Assembly: GCF_024972735.1 (NCBI RefSeq)
Contig: NZ_CP087723.1
Coordinates: 2,108,001 to 2,172,000, forward strand
DNA from: Halalkaliarchaeum sp. AArc-CO
GTDB lineage: Archaea; Halobacteriota; Halobacteria; Halobacteriales; Haloferacaceae
DNA: 64,000 nucleotides
Reading direction: 5' to 3'
Within the stretch, counting starts at the first letter, position 1. Each line of letters starts with the position of its first letter. Below, one piece after another: positions 50,210 to 57,810 of the stretch. The notes beneath the pieces are model-generated. The model had not been told where the DNA came from. It searched no databases and saw nothing but the letters and a program-made list of their open reading frames with translations. Position numbers and translations under genes: made by a program.

Positions 50210-50566
50210 GAAAATTTGAATACGGAAGACAGCCGACGAAGAAGAAAGTGATATCTCTGCATAATAGTACGTTATAAGACACATATGTGTGAGGAAGGAA
50301 CCACCGAAGAGCAGTTGCGCCGGTTGTCCAGAGAAGTTCCCGCTCACAGATTTTAACCGGTTTGTACAGCAGATGGAGAAATAGATCGAAACGGACCTGC
50401 CGCTGCCGAAAACGTATATAAGATACGATAAGCCGTCATACGGACGTTTGAATTCTTGAAAAGTGATCGCACCCACATAGTATAATATTCCCCACACTTA
50501 ACAAATCGTGTATTTATTAGTATACTACGTTTCCCCACCATACGGCCGAAGGAATCGAAGGGCTAC
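50210..50566. other. AT-rich gene-free stretch with several TATA-like elements
   Basis: Between purL and uspA the composition drops sharply. The stretch contains ACACATATGTGT (50279-50290, perfect 12-bp palindrome), a TATATAAG inside the inverted repeat CGTAT/ATACG (50413-50427), and further TATA-like runs near 50480-50530. I find no credible coding frame: the short open frames lack the acidic composition of the neighbours. It could hold a small RNA or be a scar of mobile DNA. Confidence 0.5.
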
Positions 50567-50632
50567 CGACCGCGTCGGTCTATCGTCCGTTGAAGGGAAC
50601 GACCGCGTCGGTCTATCGCCCGTTGAAGGGAA
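50567..50632. repeat. 33-bp tandem duplication spanning the uspA stop codon
   Basis: Two 33-bp units (50567-50599 and 50600-50632) differ at one position. On the minus strand each encodes V-V-P-F-N-G-R-stop followed by T-D-A-V, so the end of uspA, including its stop, has been copied immediately downstream. Confidence 0.9.
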
Positions 50633-51068
50633 CGACCACGACGGGGCAGCTGGCGTGTGAAAGCACTTCGCCGGGGCGGCTCCCGAACACGGCTTTGCCG
50701 GCCGGGCTCCGCTGACGGCTGAAGAGGTAGATCCGATCGGCGCTGTCCTTCGCTGCGAGTGAGGCGATTTCCTTTCCGGGTTTGTTCCCCGCTTTTATCC
50801 CCCGTACGCGGGTCACAACCGGACTGTCCTCGATGGCGGACTCGATCGCTTTCACGCCGGACTTGCGAGTTGCGAGTTCGTCGAGAGAGTACGGCGCCTC
50901 CGACTCCGGGATGTTCAGGTTCGCACGGGTCGATTCGAGGTCGTCACCCTCGAACACGTAGAGGATGACAACTTCGGTCTCCTCGGACGGTTCGATGTCG
51001 AGCGCGATGTCTGCGACGTCACGGGCCCAGTTCGGATGGCCCGGAACGGAAATGTAGACCGTGTTCAT
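50613..51068 (-). CDS. universal stress protein (UspA family)
   Basis: A 151-residue single-domain Usp from ATG 51068 (MNTVYISVPGHPNWARDVAD). The ATP-binding-type glycine motif is represented by FSRQRSPAGKAVFGSRPGEVLSHASCPVVVVPF (G-x2-G-x9-G-S/T region, here with S-P-A-G and G-S). It is a cytoplasmic stress or nucleotide-sensing protein; its position beside the amine gene cluster is suggestive only. A TATA-like ATAAAAAC near 51124 implies a leader of about 30 nt. The 3' end carries the 33-bp duplication. Confidence 0.88.
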   Translation of the reverse strand: MNTVYISVPGHPNWARDVADIALDIEPSEETEVVILYVFEGDDLESTRANLNIPESEAPYSLDELATRKSGVKAIESAIEDSPVVTRVRGIKAGNKPGKEIASLAAKDSADRIYLFSRQRSPAGKAVFGSRPGEVLSHASCPVVVVPFNGR

Positions 51069-51163
51069 CGGGTGTACGTTCGGCCGACAGCGGTAAGGTC
51101 GTGTCCCCGAACATAGCGAACCGTTTTTATCGGGAGTCGGGAAAACCAAAAAGAGACAGAGAC

Positions 51164-51865
51164 TCAACGCGGGCCGTCCGCAGCCAGATTGAGATACGGA
51201 AGCAGGAACGATACCATCTGTCGTTCGGCCTTTCTGAGGTGATTCGATGCGGTGGTCTTGGTGATCCCGGCTTCCTCGGCGATCTCTTCGAGCGTTACCC
51301 CCCGCGGGATCTCGTAGTATCCGCCCTCGACGGCGGTGTTGAGCACCTCGAGACGGCGGGGCGGGACCGAGCCGAGTAGCTCCTGCCACCCGGCAGCGCT
51401 CGGTGTGACCTCCCGAGAGAACTCTTCGGAGACCCTCTCGAGGGTCACGTCCCCGAATTCCTCGAGCAGTTCGACCGCGTTAGACAGTTCCTCACGGTCA
51501 GAAACGAGCAGGGTGAACCGTTCTCTCCCCCCCTCGAGAACAGTCGGTCCCACTGGAAGGAATCCCTCGTAAAGCAGACTCTGAAGCGGCGTGAACTCCC
51601 CCAGTTCGCTGCGGATGAACAGGGTTGCAACCGACCGTTCCCCGGTGCCGGGAGTGTACCGTTCGATCACGTCCACAGCCGACGTTCGCCGGTGGTTCCG
51701 GATCACTGAAACCGCCTCGGACAGCTGTGAGGATTCCAAAGAGAACAACCCGATGTACTCTCGGTTCCGAAACGTCGACGCGAGGAACTCCCCGAACGCG
51801 TCGTAGTCGGCAAGCTCTTCGGTCCAGTTTCCGGTGTACCGCACGGAGAGTTCGGCTGTGAGCAT
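51164..51865 (-). CDS. bacterio-opsin-activator (Bat)-type HTH_10 transcriptional regulator
   Basis: A 233-residue regulator. The N-terminal ~160 residues form the Bat-associated sensor-like domain (LSVRYTGNWTEELADYD start, SDREELSNAVELLEEFGDV). The C-terminus has the HTH_10 domain: LEVLNTAVEGGYYEIPRGVT, LEEIAEEAGITKTTASNHLR as recognition helix region and KAERQMVSFLLPYL at the end. These archaeal regulators typically control one or a few nearby operons. It lies 41 nt downstream of mttB on the same strand and may be cotranscribed with it. Confidence 0.88.
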   Translation of the reverse strand: MLTAELSVRYTGNWTEELADYDAFGEFLASTFRNREYIGLFSLESSQLSEAVSVIRNHRRTSAVDVIERYTPGTGERSVATLFIRSELGEFTPLQSLLYEGFLPVGPTVLEGGRERFTLLVSDREELSNAVELLEEFGDVTLERVSEEFSREVTPSAAGWQELLGSVPPRRLEVLNTAVEGGYYEIPRGVTLEEIAEEAGITKTTASNHLRKAERQMVSFLLPYLNLAADGPR

Positions 51866-51906
51866 AGTCGGAGTTGATCAGCCGGCCGGCGATGTGTGGA
51901 ATACAG

Positions 51907-53361
51907 TCATTCGCCCTCGAGGATCTCGGTTCGCTTCTCGTCGACGTACGCAAGCAGCTCCGATTGGACGTCGGAATCGATCGTCGGGCGTTCGTACTCC
52001 GCAAGCAGCTCGCCGACCCGTTCGTGGGCGCGTTCGTAGGAGCTTTTCTTTCCGTTCTCCGCCCAGGTGTCGTACGACTTCCGGTCGTACACCTCGGGAA
52101 TGAGAAACTCCGAGCGGGAGTGTGTGAGCGTGTGACGCTTGTTGAGGAAGTGACCGCCCGGCTCCACCTCCTCGATGAGATCCAGCGCGAACGAGTCGTC
52201 GGTGATCTCGTACCCCTCCTCGTACCGCGTTAGATACCGAATCCGGTCACAGTCGAGCACGAACTTCTCCGGCGAGACCGTCGAGTAGGAGTCGAGGATG
52301 CCCGCACCGTGGTAGACGAAGTCGATTCCGCTGAAAAACGTCGTCGACAGCTGGAACATCGCTTCGGTGCCGGCCTGGTCATCCAGCGTCTTCGAGTCGG
52401 TGAGGCCGCCGCCGGCCCGAGAAGGGACGCCGTAGTGATCCGCCATCTGCCCGGCAAAGGAGACGAACAGTGCACCCTCCGGGCTGCCGATGCTGAACGC
52501 GCCGTACCGGACGTCCACGTTCGAACTCGGGAGCCCGTAGACGACGGGCGTTCCCGGGGAGATCTGCTGTGCGATCGTCACCCCCGAGAGGATCTCCGCG
52601 TTCGCAAGCGCCATCGCACCCGGCAGGGTCGCCGGACCGGACGCTGCCGCCATCACCGCCGGAGCGAGGATCACCGGCTGTTCGTGGCTGGCGTACTCGT
52701 AGAGCCCTTCACACATCTTCGTGTCCCACATCCGCGGGGAGACGCTGTTCACGACGGTAATGAGATACGGCCGTTCGACGTCGGGATCCTCGTTGGCGAT
52801 GCCTGCCATCTCGATCGACGCCCTGGCTCGGTCGGCACCCCACGAGGATCCTTTGAACGGTTTGTCAGAATACAGTATATGTCTTTTTATTGTCTCGAGA
52901 TGCTTTACAGACTGGTCGACGTCGTTTGGCTCACAGAGCATCCCGCCGCTGAGGTCGGTCACCTCCGCCATGTGAGCCAGCTTCAACAGCTCCTCGTAGT
53001 CGTCGATCGTCGACGGTCGCCTGTCTTCGTCGTATTTGACGACGTTGGGCGCGCTCCCGGCAGGCAGGATCACACGGTCGTCTCCCCCGACTTCCACCTC
53101 GCGATCGTCCCCCCTCCCGTGGAGCGTGAACGACGACGGCGCCCGGTCGACCGACTCTTCTACGAGTTCCCGTGGGAACCGAACTATCTCCCCGTCGACG
53201 TCACAGCCGGCGTCCGCTAACAGCTCCCGGATCTCTCCGTGCGAGACCTCGATTCCGGTCTCCTCGAGAATAGTAATTGATTTGTTGTGTATCTCTTTTA
53301 CCCCATCATCTGACAGTCGATGATGGCGTGGAACGTCCTCCGTCGTCAACTGGTGCGTCAT
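51907..53361 (-). CDS. MttB-family (trimethylamine methyltransferase-like) protein, non-pyrrolysine
   Basis: A 484-residue member of the MttB superfamily. Typical segments are SITILEETGIEVSHGEIREL, PSTIDDYEELLKLAHMAEV, YGLPSSNVDVRYGAFSIGSPEGALF and HGAGILDSYSTVSPEKFVLD; there is no in-frame amber codon, so it is of the pyrrolysine-free class. Characterised members (MtgB, MtpB, MtcB) demethylate glycine betaine, proline betaine or carnitine onto a corrinoid protein. No corrinoid protein or MtaA/MtgA-type partner is visible in this window. The leaderless promoter has TATA GTTATAC (53385-53391) directly beside a GTTTC palindrome, suggesting control by the IclR regulator. Confidence 0.88.
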   Translation of the reverse strand: MTHQLTTEDVPRHHRLSDDGVKEIHNKSITILEETGIEVSHGEIRELLADAGCDVDGEIVRFPRELVEESVDRAPSSFTLHGRGDDREVEVGGDDRVILPAGSAPNVVKYDEDRRPSTIDDYEELLKLAHMAEVTDLSGGMLCEPNDVDQSVKHLETIKRHILYSDKPFKGSSWGADRARASIEMAGIANEDPDVERPYLITVVNSVSPRMWDTKMCEGLYEYASHEQPVILAPAVMAAASGPATLPGAMALANAEILSGVTIAQQISPGTPVVYGLPSSNVDVRYGAFSIGSPEGALFVSFAGQMADHYGVPSRAGGGLTDSKTLDDQAGTEAMFQLSTTFFSGIDFVYHGAGILDSYSTVSPEKFVLDCDRIRYLTRYEEGYEITDDSFALDLIEEVEPGGHFLNKRHTLTHSRSEFLIPEVYDRKSYDTWAENGKKSSYERAHERVGELLAEYERPTIDSDVQSELLAYVDEKRTEILEGE

Positions 53362-53392
53362 TGTCTAGCACTACGAGCCACACCGTATAACT

Positions 53393-53408
53393 GTTTCTCC
53401 GGAGAAAC
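53393..53408. promoter_or_regulatory. perfect 16-bp palindrome operator between mttB and nitrilase promoters
   Basis: GTTTCTCCGGAGAAAC lies exactly between two divergent core promoters. Leftwards it is 1 bp from the mttB TATA element (GTTATAC on the minus strand, 27 nt before the start). Rightwards it is 2 bp from TTTTTG (53411-53416), about 26 nt before the nitrilase ATG. It covers both BRE positions, so one dimeric regulator could control both genes. I propose the IclR protein at 62.1 kb. Confidence 0.6.
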
Positions 53409-53438
53409 CGTTTTTGCCGGGGGCTCGAATGTGAAATC

Positions 53439-54218
53439 ATGACGACTCCACCGCGCGTTGCAGCCTGCGGGTTCGAGCCTGTCGTCGGCGACGTCGACGC
53501 AAACCGAAACCGCGTTGCAAGTGCCATAGAGGTGCTCCCCGGGGACGTGACGCTTTCCGTCTTTCCCGAACTCTGTGTTTCGGGGTATGATCTCGACACC
53601 GCACGGGAGATCGCAGCGCCGGTACCGGGGCCCCTCACGAAGCCGCTCGTCGAGATCGCCGCATCACACGACACGTCGATGGTAGTCGGCGTTCCCGAAC
53701 GTAGCAGAAACTCCGAGGAGACGGTGTACAATTCACTCGCGTACGTTACTCCGGACGGCGTCGAGGGGGTGTATCGGAAACGGTTCCTGTGGGGCGAGGA
53801 AGCGACCGTCTTCTCGGTCGGCGAGGAACCGCTCGTGACGGAGACCCCCGCCGGAACGCTGGGGTATCTGACGTGTTATGATCTCAACTTTCCGGAGGCC
53901 GAGCTCCCGTACGCACACGCAGGCTGTGACCTGCTCGCGGTGAGTGCAGCCTGGCGGACGGAGTACCTCGACGACTGGCAGCTGCTCGCCCGGGCGAGAG
54001 CGTTCGACGGGAACTGTTATGTGGTCGCCTCGAACCACACCGGGACCCAGCGCGGCCGAGATCACGCGGGGCACTCGCTGATCGCTGGCCCCGACGGGAG
54101 CATCGTCGAGGAGACCGGACCGGAGGAAGGCGCTGCAGTCGCCCAGATAATGGGGACGGAGCTCGAACGCGCCCGAGAACGGAACCCGGTCGCAGAAACC
54201 CGCCGAGAGAAGGAGTAA
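53439..54218 (+). CDS. nitrilase-superfamily carbon-nitrogen hydrolase
   Basis: A 259-residue CN hydrolase with the complete Glu44 (FPELCVSGYD)-Lys114 (GVYRKRFLW)-Cys146 (GYLTCYDLNFPE) triad. It would cleave an amide, nitrile or carbamoyl C-N bond; similar small proteins act on omega-amides, N-carbamoyl amines or deaminated glutathione. The C-terminus is acidic and without a fused domain. It is divergently paired with mttB and shares its palindromic operator, which ties it to the amine regulon, although its substrate is not known. Confidence 0.9.
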   Translation: MTTPPRVAACGFEPVVGDVDANRNRVASAIEVLPGDVTLSVFPELCVSGYDLDTAREIAAPVPGPLTKPLVEIAASHDTSMVVGVPERSRNSEETVYNSLAYVTPDGVEGVYRKRFLWGEEATVFSVGEEPLVTETPAGTLGYLTCYDLNFPEAELPYAHAGCDLLAVSAAWRTEYLDDWQLLARARAFDGNCYVVASNHTGTQRGRDHAGHSLIAGPDGSIVEETGPEEGAAVAQIMGTELERARERNPVAETRREKE

Positions 54219-54252
54219 CAGTCGACGACGGCGGTGACCGAATCGGGAGCAG

Positions 54253-54918
54253 TCAGGTCGCGACGGACGCGTCCCTGACGCCGCCTTCACCGCCGAGATG
54301 TCCTTCGATGCGAGCCAGCACGAGATCGGCGCTGATCGCCAGCAGCGCCCCCGGAATAGCGCCGGCCATCACCCGTGCCATGTCGTAGGTCTGGATGCCG
54401 TTTACCACCATCAGTCCGAGTCCTCCACCGCCGATGAAAACGGCGAGGTAGGCGGTACCGATGGTGAGCACGATGCTGGTACGTATCCCCGCAAAGATGA
54501 CTGGTAATGCCAATGGCAACTGAACCGACCTGAGGATCTCCCAGTCGGTCATCCCCATGCCGCGAGCCGCCTCGATCGTGTTCTCGTCGACGTTTTCGAC
54601 ACCTTTGATCGTGTTGATGATGATCGGAAGGATGGCGTACGCCCACAGCCCGACGATCGACGGCCAGAAGCCGAGCCCGAGAAACGGCAACACCAGCGCC
54701 AGGATAGCGAGCGTCGGGACAGTCTGTGCGGTGTTGCCGAACCCGAGGAGGATCGACCGGAATCGGTCGTTGCGCACTGCAAAAATCGACATCGGGAGAG
54801 CGAACGCGAGTGCTGCCCCCTCCGCCAACGCGACCAGCGCGAGATGCTGGCGGAGCAGAAACAGCACCTCGTCGACGTTCTCTACGAGGTAATAGAGGCT
54901 TTCGACGAACGTGCTCAT
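54253..54918 (-). CDS. quaternary-amine ABC transporter permease (OpuCB/ProW-like)
   Basis: A 221-residue permease with about five or six membrane helices. The EAA loop reads IEAARGMGMTDWEILRSVQLPLALPVI (in two parts), the segment that contacts the ATPase, preceded by YAILPIIINTIKGV. It is the last gene of a four-gene importer operon and overlaps the ATPase gene by 4 nt. Together with a second permease it would form a heterodimeric channel, as in the bacterial OpuC/OpuB choline and betaine systems. It is convergent with the nitrilase gene, with 34 nt between stops. Confidence 0.9.
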   Translation of the reverse strand: MSTFVESLYYLVENVDEVLFLLRQHLALVALAEGAALAFALPMSIFAVRNDRFRSILLGFGNTAQTVPTLAILALVLPFLGLGFWPSIVGLWAYAILPIIINTIKGVENVDENTIEAARGMGMTDWEILRSVQLPLALPVIFAGIRTSIVLTIGTAYLAVFIGGGGLGLMVVNGIQTYDMARVMAGAIPGALLAISADLVLARIEGHLGGEGGVRDASVAT

Positions 54919-55898
54919 ACCCGATCACGGGCGTCGCCCTGAATACTGTACACGTTCTCCCAGGAAACCGTACCCACGACAGTATCCTCTTCGTGGACTG
55001 GAAGCTGATCCCGCCCGCTTTCGACGAGTTTCGACAGCGCGGCGAGTGCAGTGTCATCCGGGGCGACAGCCATCCTCCCTTCCCCATCCACACTAGTGTC
55101 GACCTCCGCAGACTGGATGTCCCCGTCGGAAGACATGATCTCGCGAACCCGCGTGACGCTCAACTTCTTGAGTGGACGGTCCGAACCGATGAAGTTCTCG
55201 ACGAACTCGTTTTTCGGGTTGTCGAGGATCTCCTGTGGTGTGTCGTACTGGACGACTTCCCCGACGTCGAAGATCGCGATCCGGTCGCCCATCTTCAGCG
55301 CCTCGTCGATGCTGTGGGTGACAAACAGGATGGTGGTCTCCAGCTCCTCCTGGATCGAGAGGAACTCGTCCTGGAGGTTCTCCCGCGTGATCGGGTCGAG
55401 TGCACCGAACGGCTCGTCCATGAGCAACACGTCCGGGTCGGACGCGAGCGCGCGAGCGACGCCGACCCGCTGGCGCTGTCCTCCCGAGAGTTCCGTCGGA
55501 TACTGGTGGCGGTACTCCCCTGGCGGCATGTCCATAAGATCCAGAAGTTCGGCCACCCGATCTTCGATCTCGGACTCGTCCCATCCAGTGAGTCGTGGGA
55601 CGGTGGCGATGTTGTCTTCGACCGACATGTGATCGAACAGCCCGATCTCCTGGATGACGTAGCCGGTGTTTCGCCGGAGATCGATCGGGTCGAACTCCGA
55701 AAGCGGAGTCTCGTCCCGGTACACTGTCCCCTCCGTCGGGTCCTCCAGCCGGTTGACGAGCTTCATCGTCGTCGTCTTCCCACAGCCGGACGGCCCGACG
55801 AGGACTGTCGTCGTCCCCTCTTCGACCGTAAACGTGATGTCTTCGATGGCGACTGTCCCGTCGGGATACTCCTTGGTGACGTTTTCGAACGTAATCAT
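54915..55898 (-). CDS. quaternary-amine ABC transporter ATP-binding protein with degenerate CBS tail
   Basis: A 327-residue ATPase: Walker A GPSGCGKTT (35-43), Q-loop YVIQEIGLF, signature LSGGQRQRVGVARAL, Walker B LLMDEPFGALD and switch His in VTHSIDEAL. The first ~245 residues match the OpuA/ProV ATPase family (GYVIQEIGLFDHMSVEDNIA is typical). The C-terminal ~80 residues (VREIMSSDGD, LAALSKLVESGRDQLPVHEE) look like one shortened CBS unit where bacterial homologues have two, which sense ionic strength. Start and stop overlap the flanking permease genes by 4 nt each. Confidence 0.92.
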   Translation of the reverse strand: MITFENVTKEYPDGTVAIEDITFTVEEGTTTVLVGPSGCGKTTTMKLVNRLEDPTEGTVYRDETPLSEFDPIDLRRNTGYVIQEIGLFDHMSVEDNIATVPRLTGWDESEIEDRVAELLDLMDMPPGEYRHQYPTELSGGQRQRVGVARALASDPDVLLMDEPFGALDPITRENLQDEFLSIQEELETTILFVTHSIDEALKMGDRIAIFDVGEVVQYDTPQEILDNPKNEFVENFIGSDRPLKKLSVTRVREIMSSDGDIQSAEVDTSVDGEGRMAVAPDDTALAALSKLVESGRDQLPVHEEDTVVGTVSWENVYSIQGDARDRV

Positions 55899-56605
55899 GA
55901 TAGGGCTCGCTGAATGAATCGGGTAGCCACCGATGGTTCGATCTCTTCGCCGTTGTTGAGACGGAAGATCTGCTCGCTAACCCCGAACGCGTAGTCGAAC
56001 GCCAACGCGAGAAGCGACAGGACGACCGTGGTGACGACGATCATCTCGGTGTGGGCGTAGGAAATCCCGTCAAAGATGAGGTCCCCGAGCCCGCCGGCCC
56101 CGACGAACGCCCCGATCGCCGCGATCCCGATGAGGATGACGACGGCGTTCCGGACGCCGGCCATGATGACCGGCAGCGCGATCGGCAGCTGCACTTTCCT
56201 GAGCAGCTGTGGCGTCGTCATACCCATCGCTTTCCCGGCTTCGAGCGCCGCCGGATCGACGTCGTTGAGCCCGACGTACGTGTTCCGGATGACCGGCAGC
56301 TGCGAGTAGAGGACGAGCGCGACGATGACCGGTCGCGATCCGATCCCGAAGTACGGGATCAACAGCCCGAACAGGGCGATGCTCGGGATCGTCATCATGA
56401 TGCCGGCGAGCCAGATGACCACGGTGGCGAGTCGGCGGTCGTACGTGATGAGGAATCCGAGTGTGACCCCAATCGGGACTGCCATCGCGATGGCGAAGAC
56501 GATTATTTCGATGTGTTCGATCGTCGCCACTGTCAGGCGATCGGAGTTCTCGACGAGGAACTCCAGGTAGGCGACGAAGACGCCGTGCAGTACCGACGTA
56601 AACAT
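55895..56605 (-). CDS. quaternary-amine ABC transporter permease (OpuCD-like)
   Basis: A 236-residue permease with about six membrane segments and the EAA loop PAALEAGKAMGMTTPQLLRKVQLPIALPVI (read in parts). An early segment, LEFLVENSDRLTVATIEHIEI, precedes helix 1. It partners the permease at 54.3 kb. It overlaps the ATPase gene by 4 nt and follows the binding-protein gene by 3 nt, so the operon order is binding protein, permease, ATPase, permease. Confidence 0.9.
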   Translation of the reverse strand: MFTSVLHGVFVAYLEFLVENSDRLTVATIEHIEIIVFAIAMAVPIGVTLGFLITYDRRLATVVIWLAGIMMTIPSIALFGLLIPYFGIGSRPVIVALVLYSQLPVIRNTYVGLNDVDPAALEAGKAMGMTTPQLLRKVQLPIALPVIMAGVRNAVVILIGIAAIGAFVGAGGLGDLIFDGISYAHTEMIVVTTVVLSLLALAFDYAFGVSEQIFRLNNGEEIEPSVATRFIQRALS

Positions 56606-56608
56606 CGG

Positions 56609-57559
56609 TTAGATGTACCCTTCTTCCTCGAGGAACTCCCGAGCGACGTTCTGTGCGTTGCGCTCTTCGATCGCGACCTCCGCGTTCAGTTCCCTGATCC
56701 GTTCGTTCGTGAGCTCCGGCGAGAGGTCATTGAGGAGATCCGCGATCTCCGGGTTTGCCTCGAGTGTCTCCCCGTGGACCATCGGAACAGCGTTGTACGT
56801 CGGGAAGAACAGCTCGTCGTCCTCGAACACGTGGAGATCGAACATCAGGATGCGGGGATCGGTGTTGAACCCCATCCCGACGTTCCCCTCGTTTTGGTCC
56901 AGGGCCTGATACACGATGTCCTCGTCAACCGTCTGGACGTGGTCATTGACGGTTTCGATCGCGTCTTCCTCGAAGTCGTAATACTCGAGCAGCCCCGCCC
57001 ACCCGTCGTCGCGTTCCTGAAACTCCGGACCCAACACGGGATCGAGGTCTGCGGCGTTGCCGTCGTTGGCGTACGCGGCGAGTTCACTCAGGGTGTCGAT
57101 CCCGGTTTCCTCGTACCACCCCGGACGCGCCGTGATCACGTACGTGTTGTTGAGTGGCGACCGTTCGAGAACGGCGATGCCGTGCTCCGCCTCGAACTCC
57201 TCTTGAACCTCCTGGTGGAGTTCCTCCGGATCGGCGATAACCTCCTCCTGCTGTGGTGGGAGCGTGAGCCAGGCCGTCCCCGTGTACTCCCAGTACAGGT
57301 CCACCTCGTTCTCTCGAAGCGCCTCGAAGTTCGGAACAGTCCCTCCGAGCCCAGTTTCGTCTTCGACCTCGACGTCCAGGTTCTCTCCGAGAAGCTCGTA
57401 CGCGAGATATCCGAGGACGCGCTGTTCTGTGAACCGCTTCGAACTGATCGCCACGGAGTCATCGTCCCCGAGACAGCCGGCGATCCCCCCGAACGCGGCG
57501 ACGCTGGCGACCGCACCCGACTGTTTGATGAAGCTCCGTCTCGACGTGTGTGATGCCAT
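56609..57559 (-). CDS. quaternary-amine ABC transporter substrate-binding lipoprotein (OpuCC/OsmX-like)
   Basis: A 316-residue binding protein. The leader has a twin-arginine motif (SRRSFIKQSG) and lipobox GIAGC, giving a Tat-exported lipoprotein. The mature domain has the OpuAC/OsmF pattern: AISSKRFTEQRVLGYLAYELL, FEALRENEVDLYWEYTGTAW (Tyr/Trp residues of the aromatic cage for trimethylammonium groups) and GMGFNTDPRILMFDL. Ligand is probably glycine betaine, choline, carnitine or a related amine. It is the first gene of the operon; an AT-rich TATA element lies at 57585-57597. Confidence 0.92.
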   Translation of the reverse strand: MASHTSRRSFIKQSGAVASVAAFGGIAGCLGDDDSVAISSKRFTEQRVLGYLAYELLGENLDVEVEDETGLGGTVPNFEALRENEVDLYWEYTGTAWLTLPPQQEEVIADPEELHQEVQEEFEAEHGIAVLERSPLNNTYVITARPGWYEETGIDTLSELAAYANDGNAADLDPVLGPEFQERDDGWAGLLEYYDFEEDAIETVNDHVQTVDEDIVYQALDQNEGNVGMGFNTDPRILMFDLHVFEDDELFFPTYNAVPMVHGETLEANPEIADLLNDLSPELTNERIRELNAEVAIEERNAQNVAREFLEEEGYI

Positions 57560-57584
57560 TGCAATACGGGGTTACATAACCATC

Positions 57585-57614
57585 ATATTTAAAAATTGTT
57601 CAATATGAGAGATA
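57585..57614 (-). promoter_or_regulatory. promoter of the ABC importer operon with a degenerate operator-like half-site
   Basis: ATATTTAAAAATT (57585-57597) is the TATA region about 31 nt before the start. Directly upstream, GTTCAATATGA (plus strand, from 57598) matches nine of eleven positions of the same part of the site at 59186 (GTTCTTTATGA), but the right half is not conserved. Confidence 0.4.
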
Positions 57615-57810
57615 GGTTTAATAAGGGCAGGTTCGGCGACCGGGGTGTTCCACGCGAACGACCCGAAACCGACCGGGCATCAGCGACTGTCACGGTCCGG
57701 GCGTTCGATCGACGATCGCGAGATTGTCCGTCAACCCCAATAGTACCAGGTCGAACATCTCAACGGTTTATACGCGGTGCGCCCTCCCTCGTCGTCGACC
57801 GTATTTCCCC

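Noticed and set aside
50285-50356. 23-codon frame starting MCEEGTTEEQLRRLSREV
   Set aside because: Acidic and neat, but too short, and the TATA-like element is only about 11 nt upstream, inconsistent with a leaderless start.
50353-50541. 62-codon frame in the AT-rich gap (minus strand)
   Set aside because: Not acidic, rich in basic and aromatic residues, no TATA box at proper spacing and no family resemblance.
54253-57559. ABC importer as a simple osmoprotectant transporter unrelated to catabolism
   Set aside because: Not excluded, but the placement between mttB/nitrilase and the amine-oxidising genes, and the operator-like half-site, make a catabolic role more likely.
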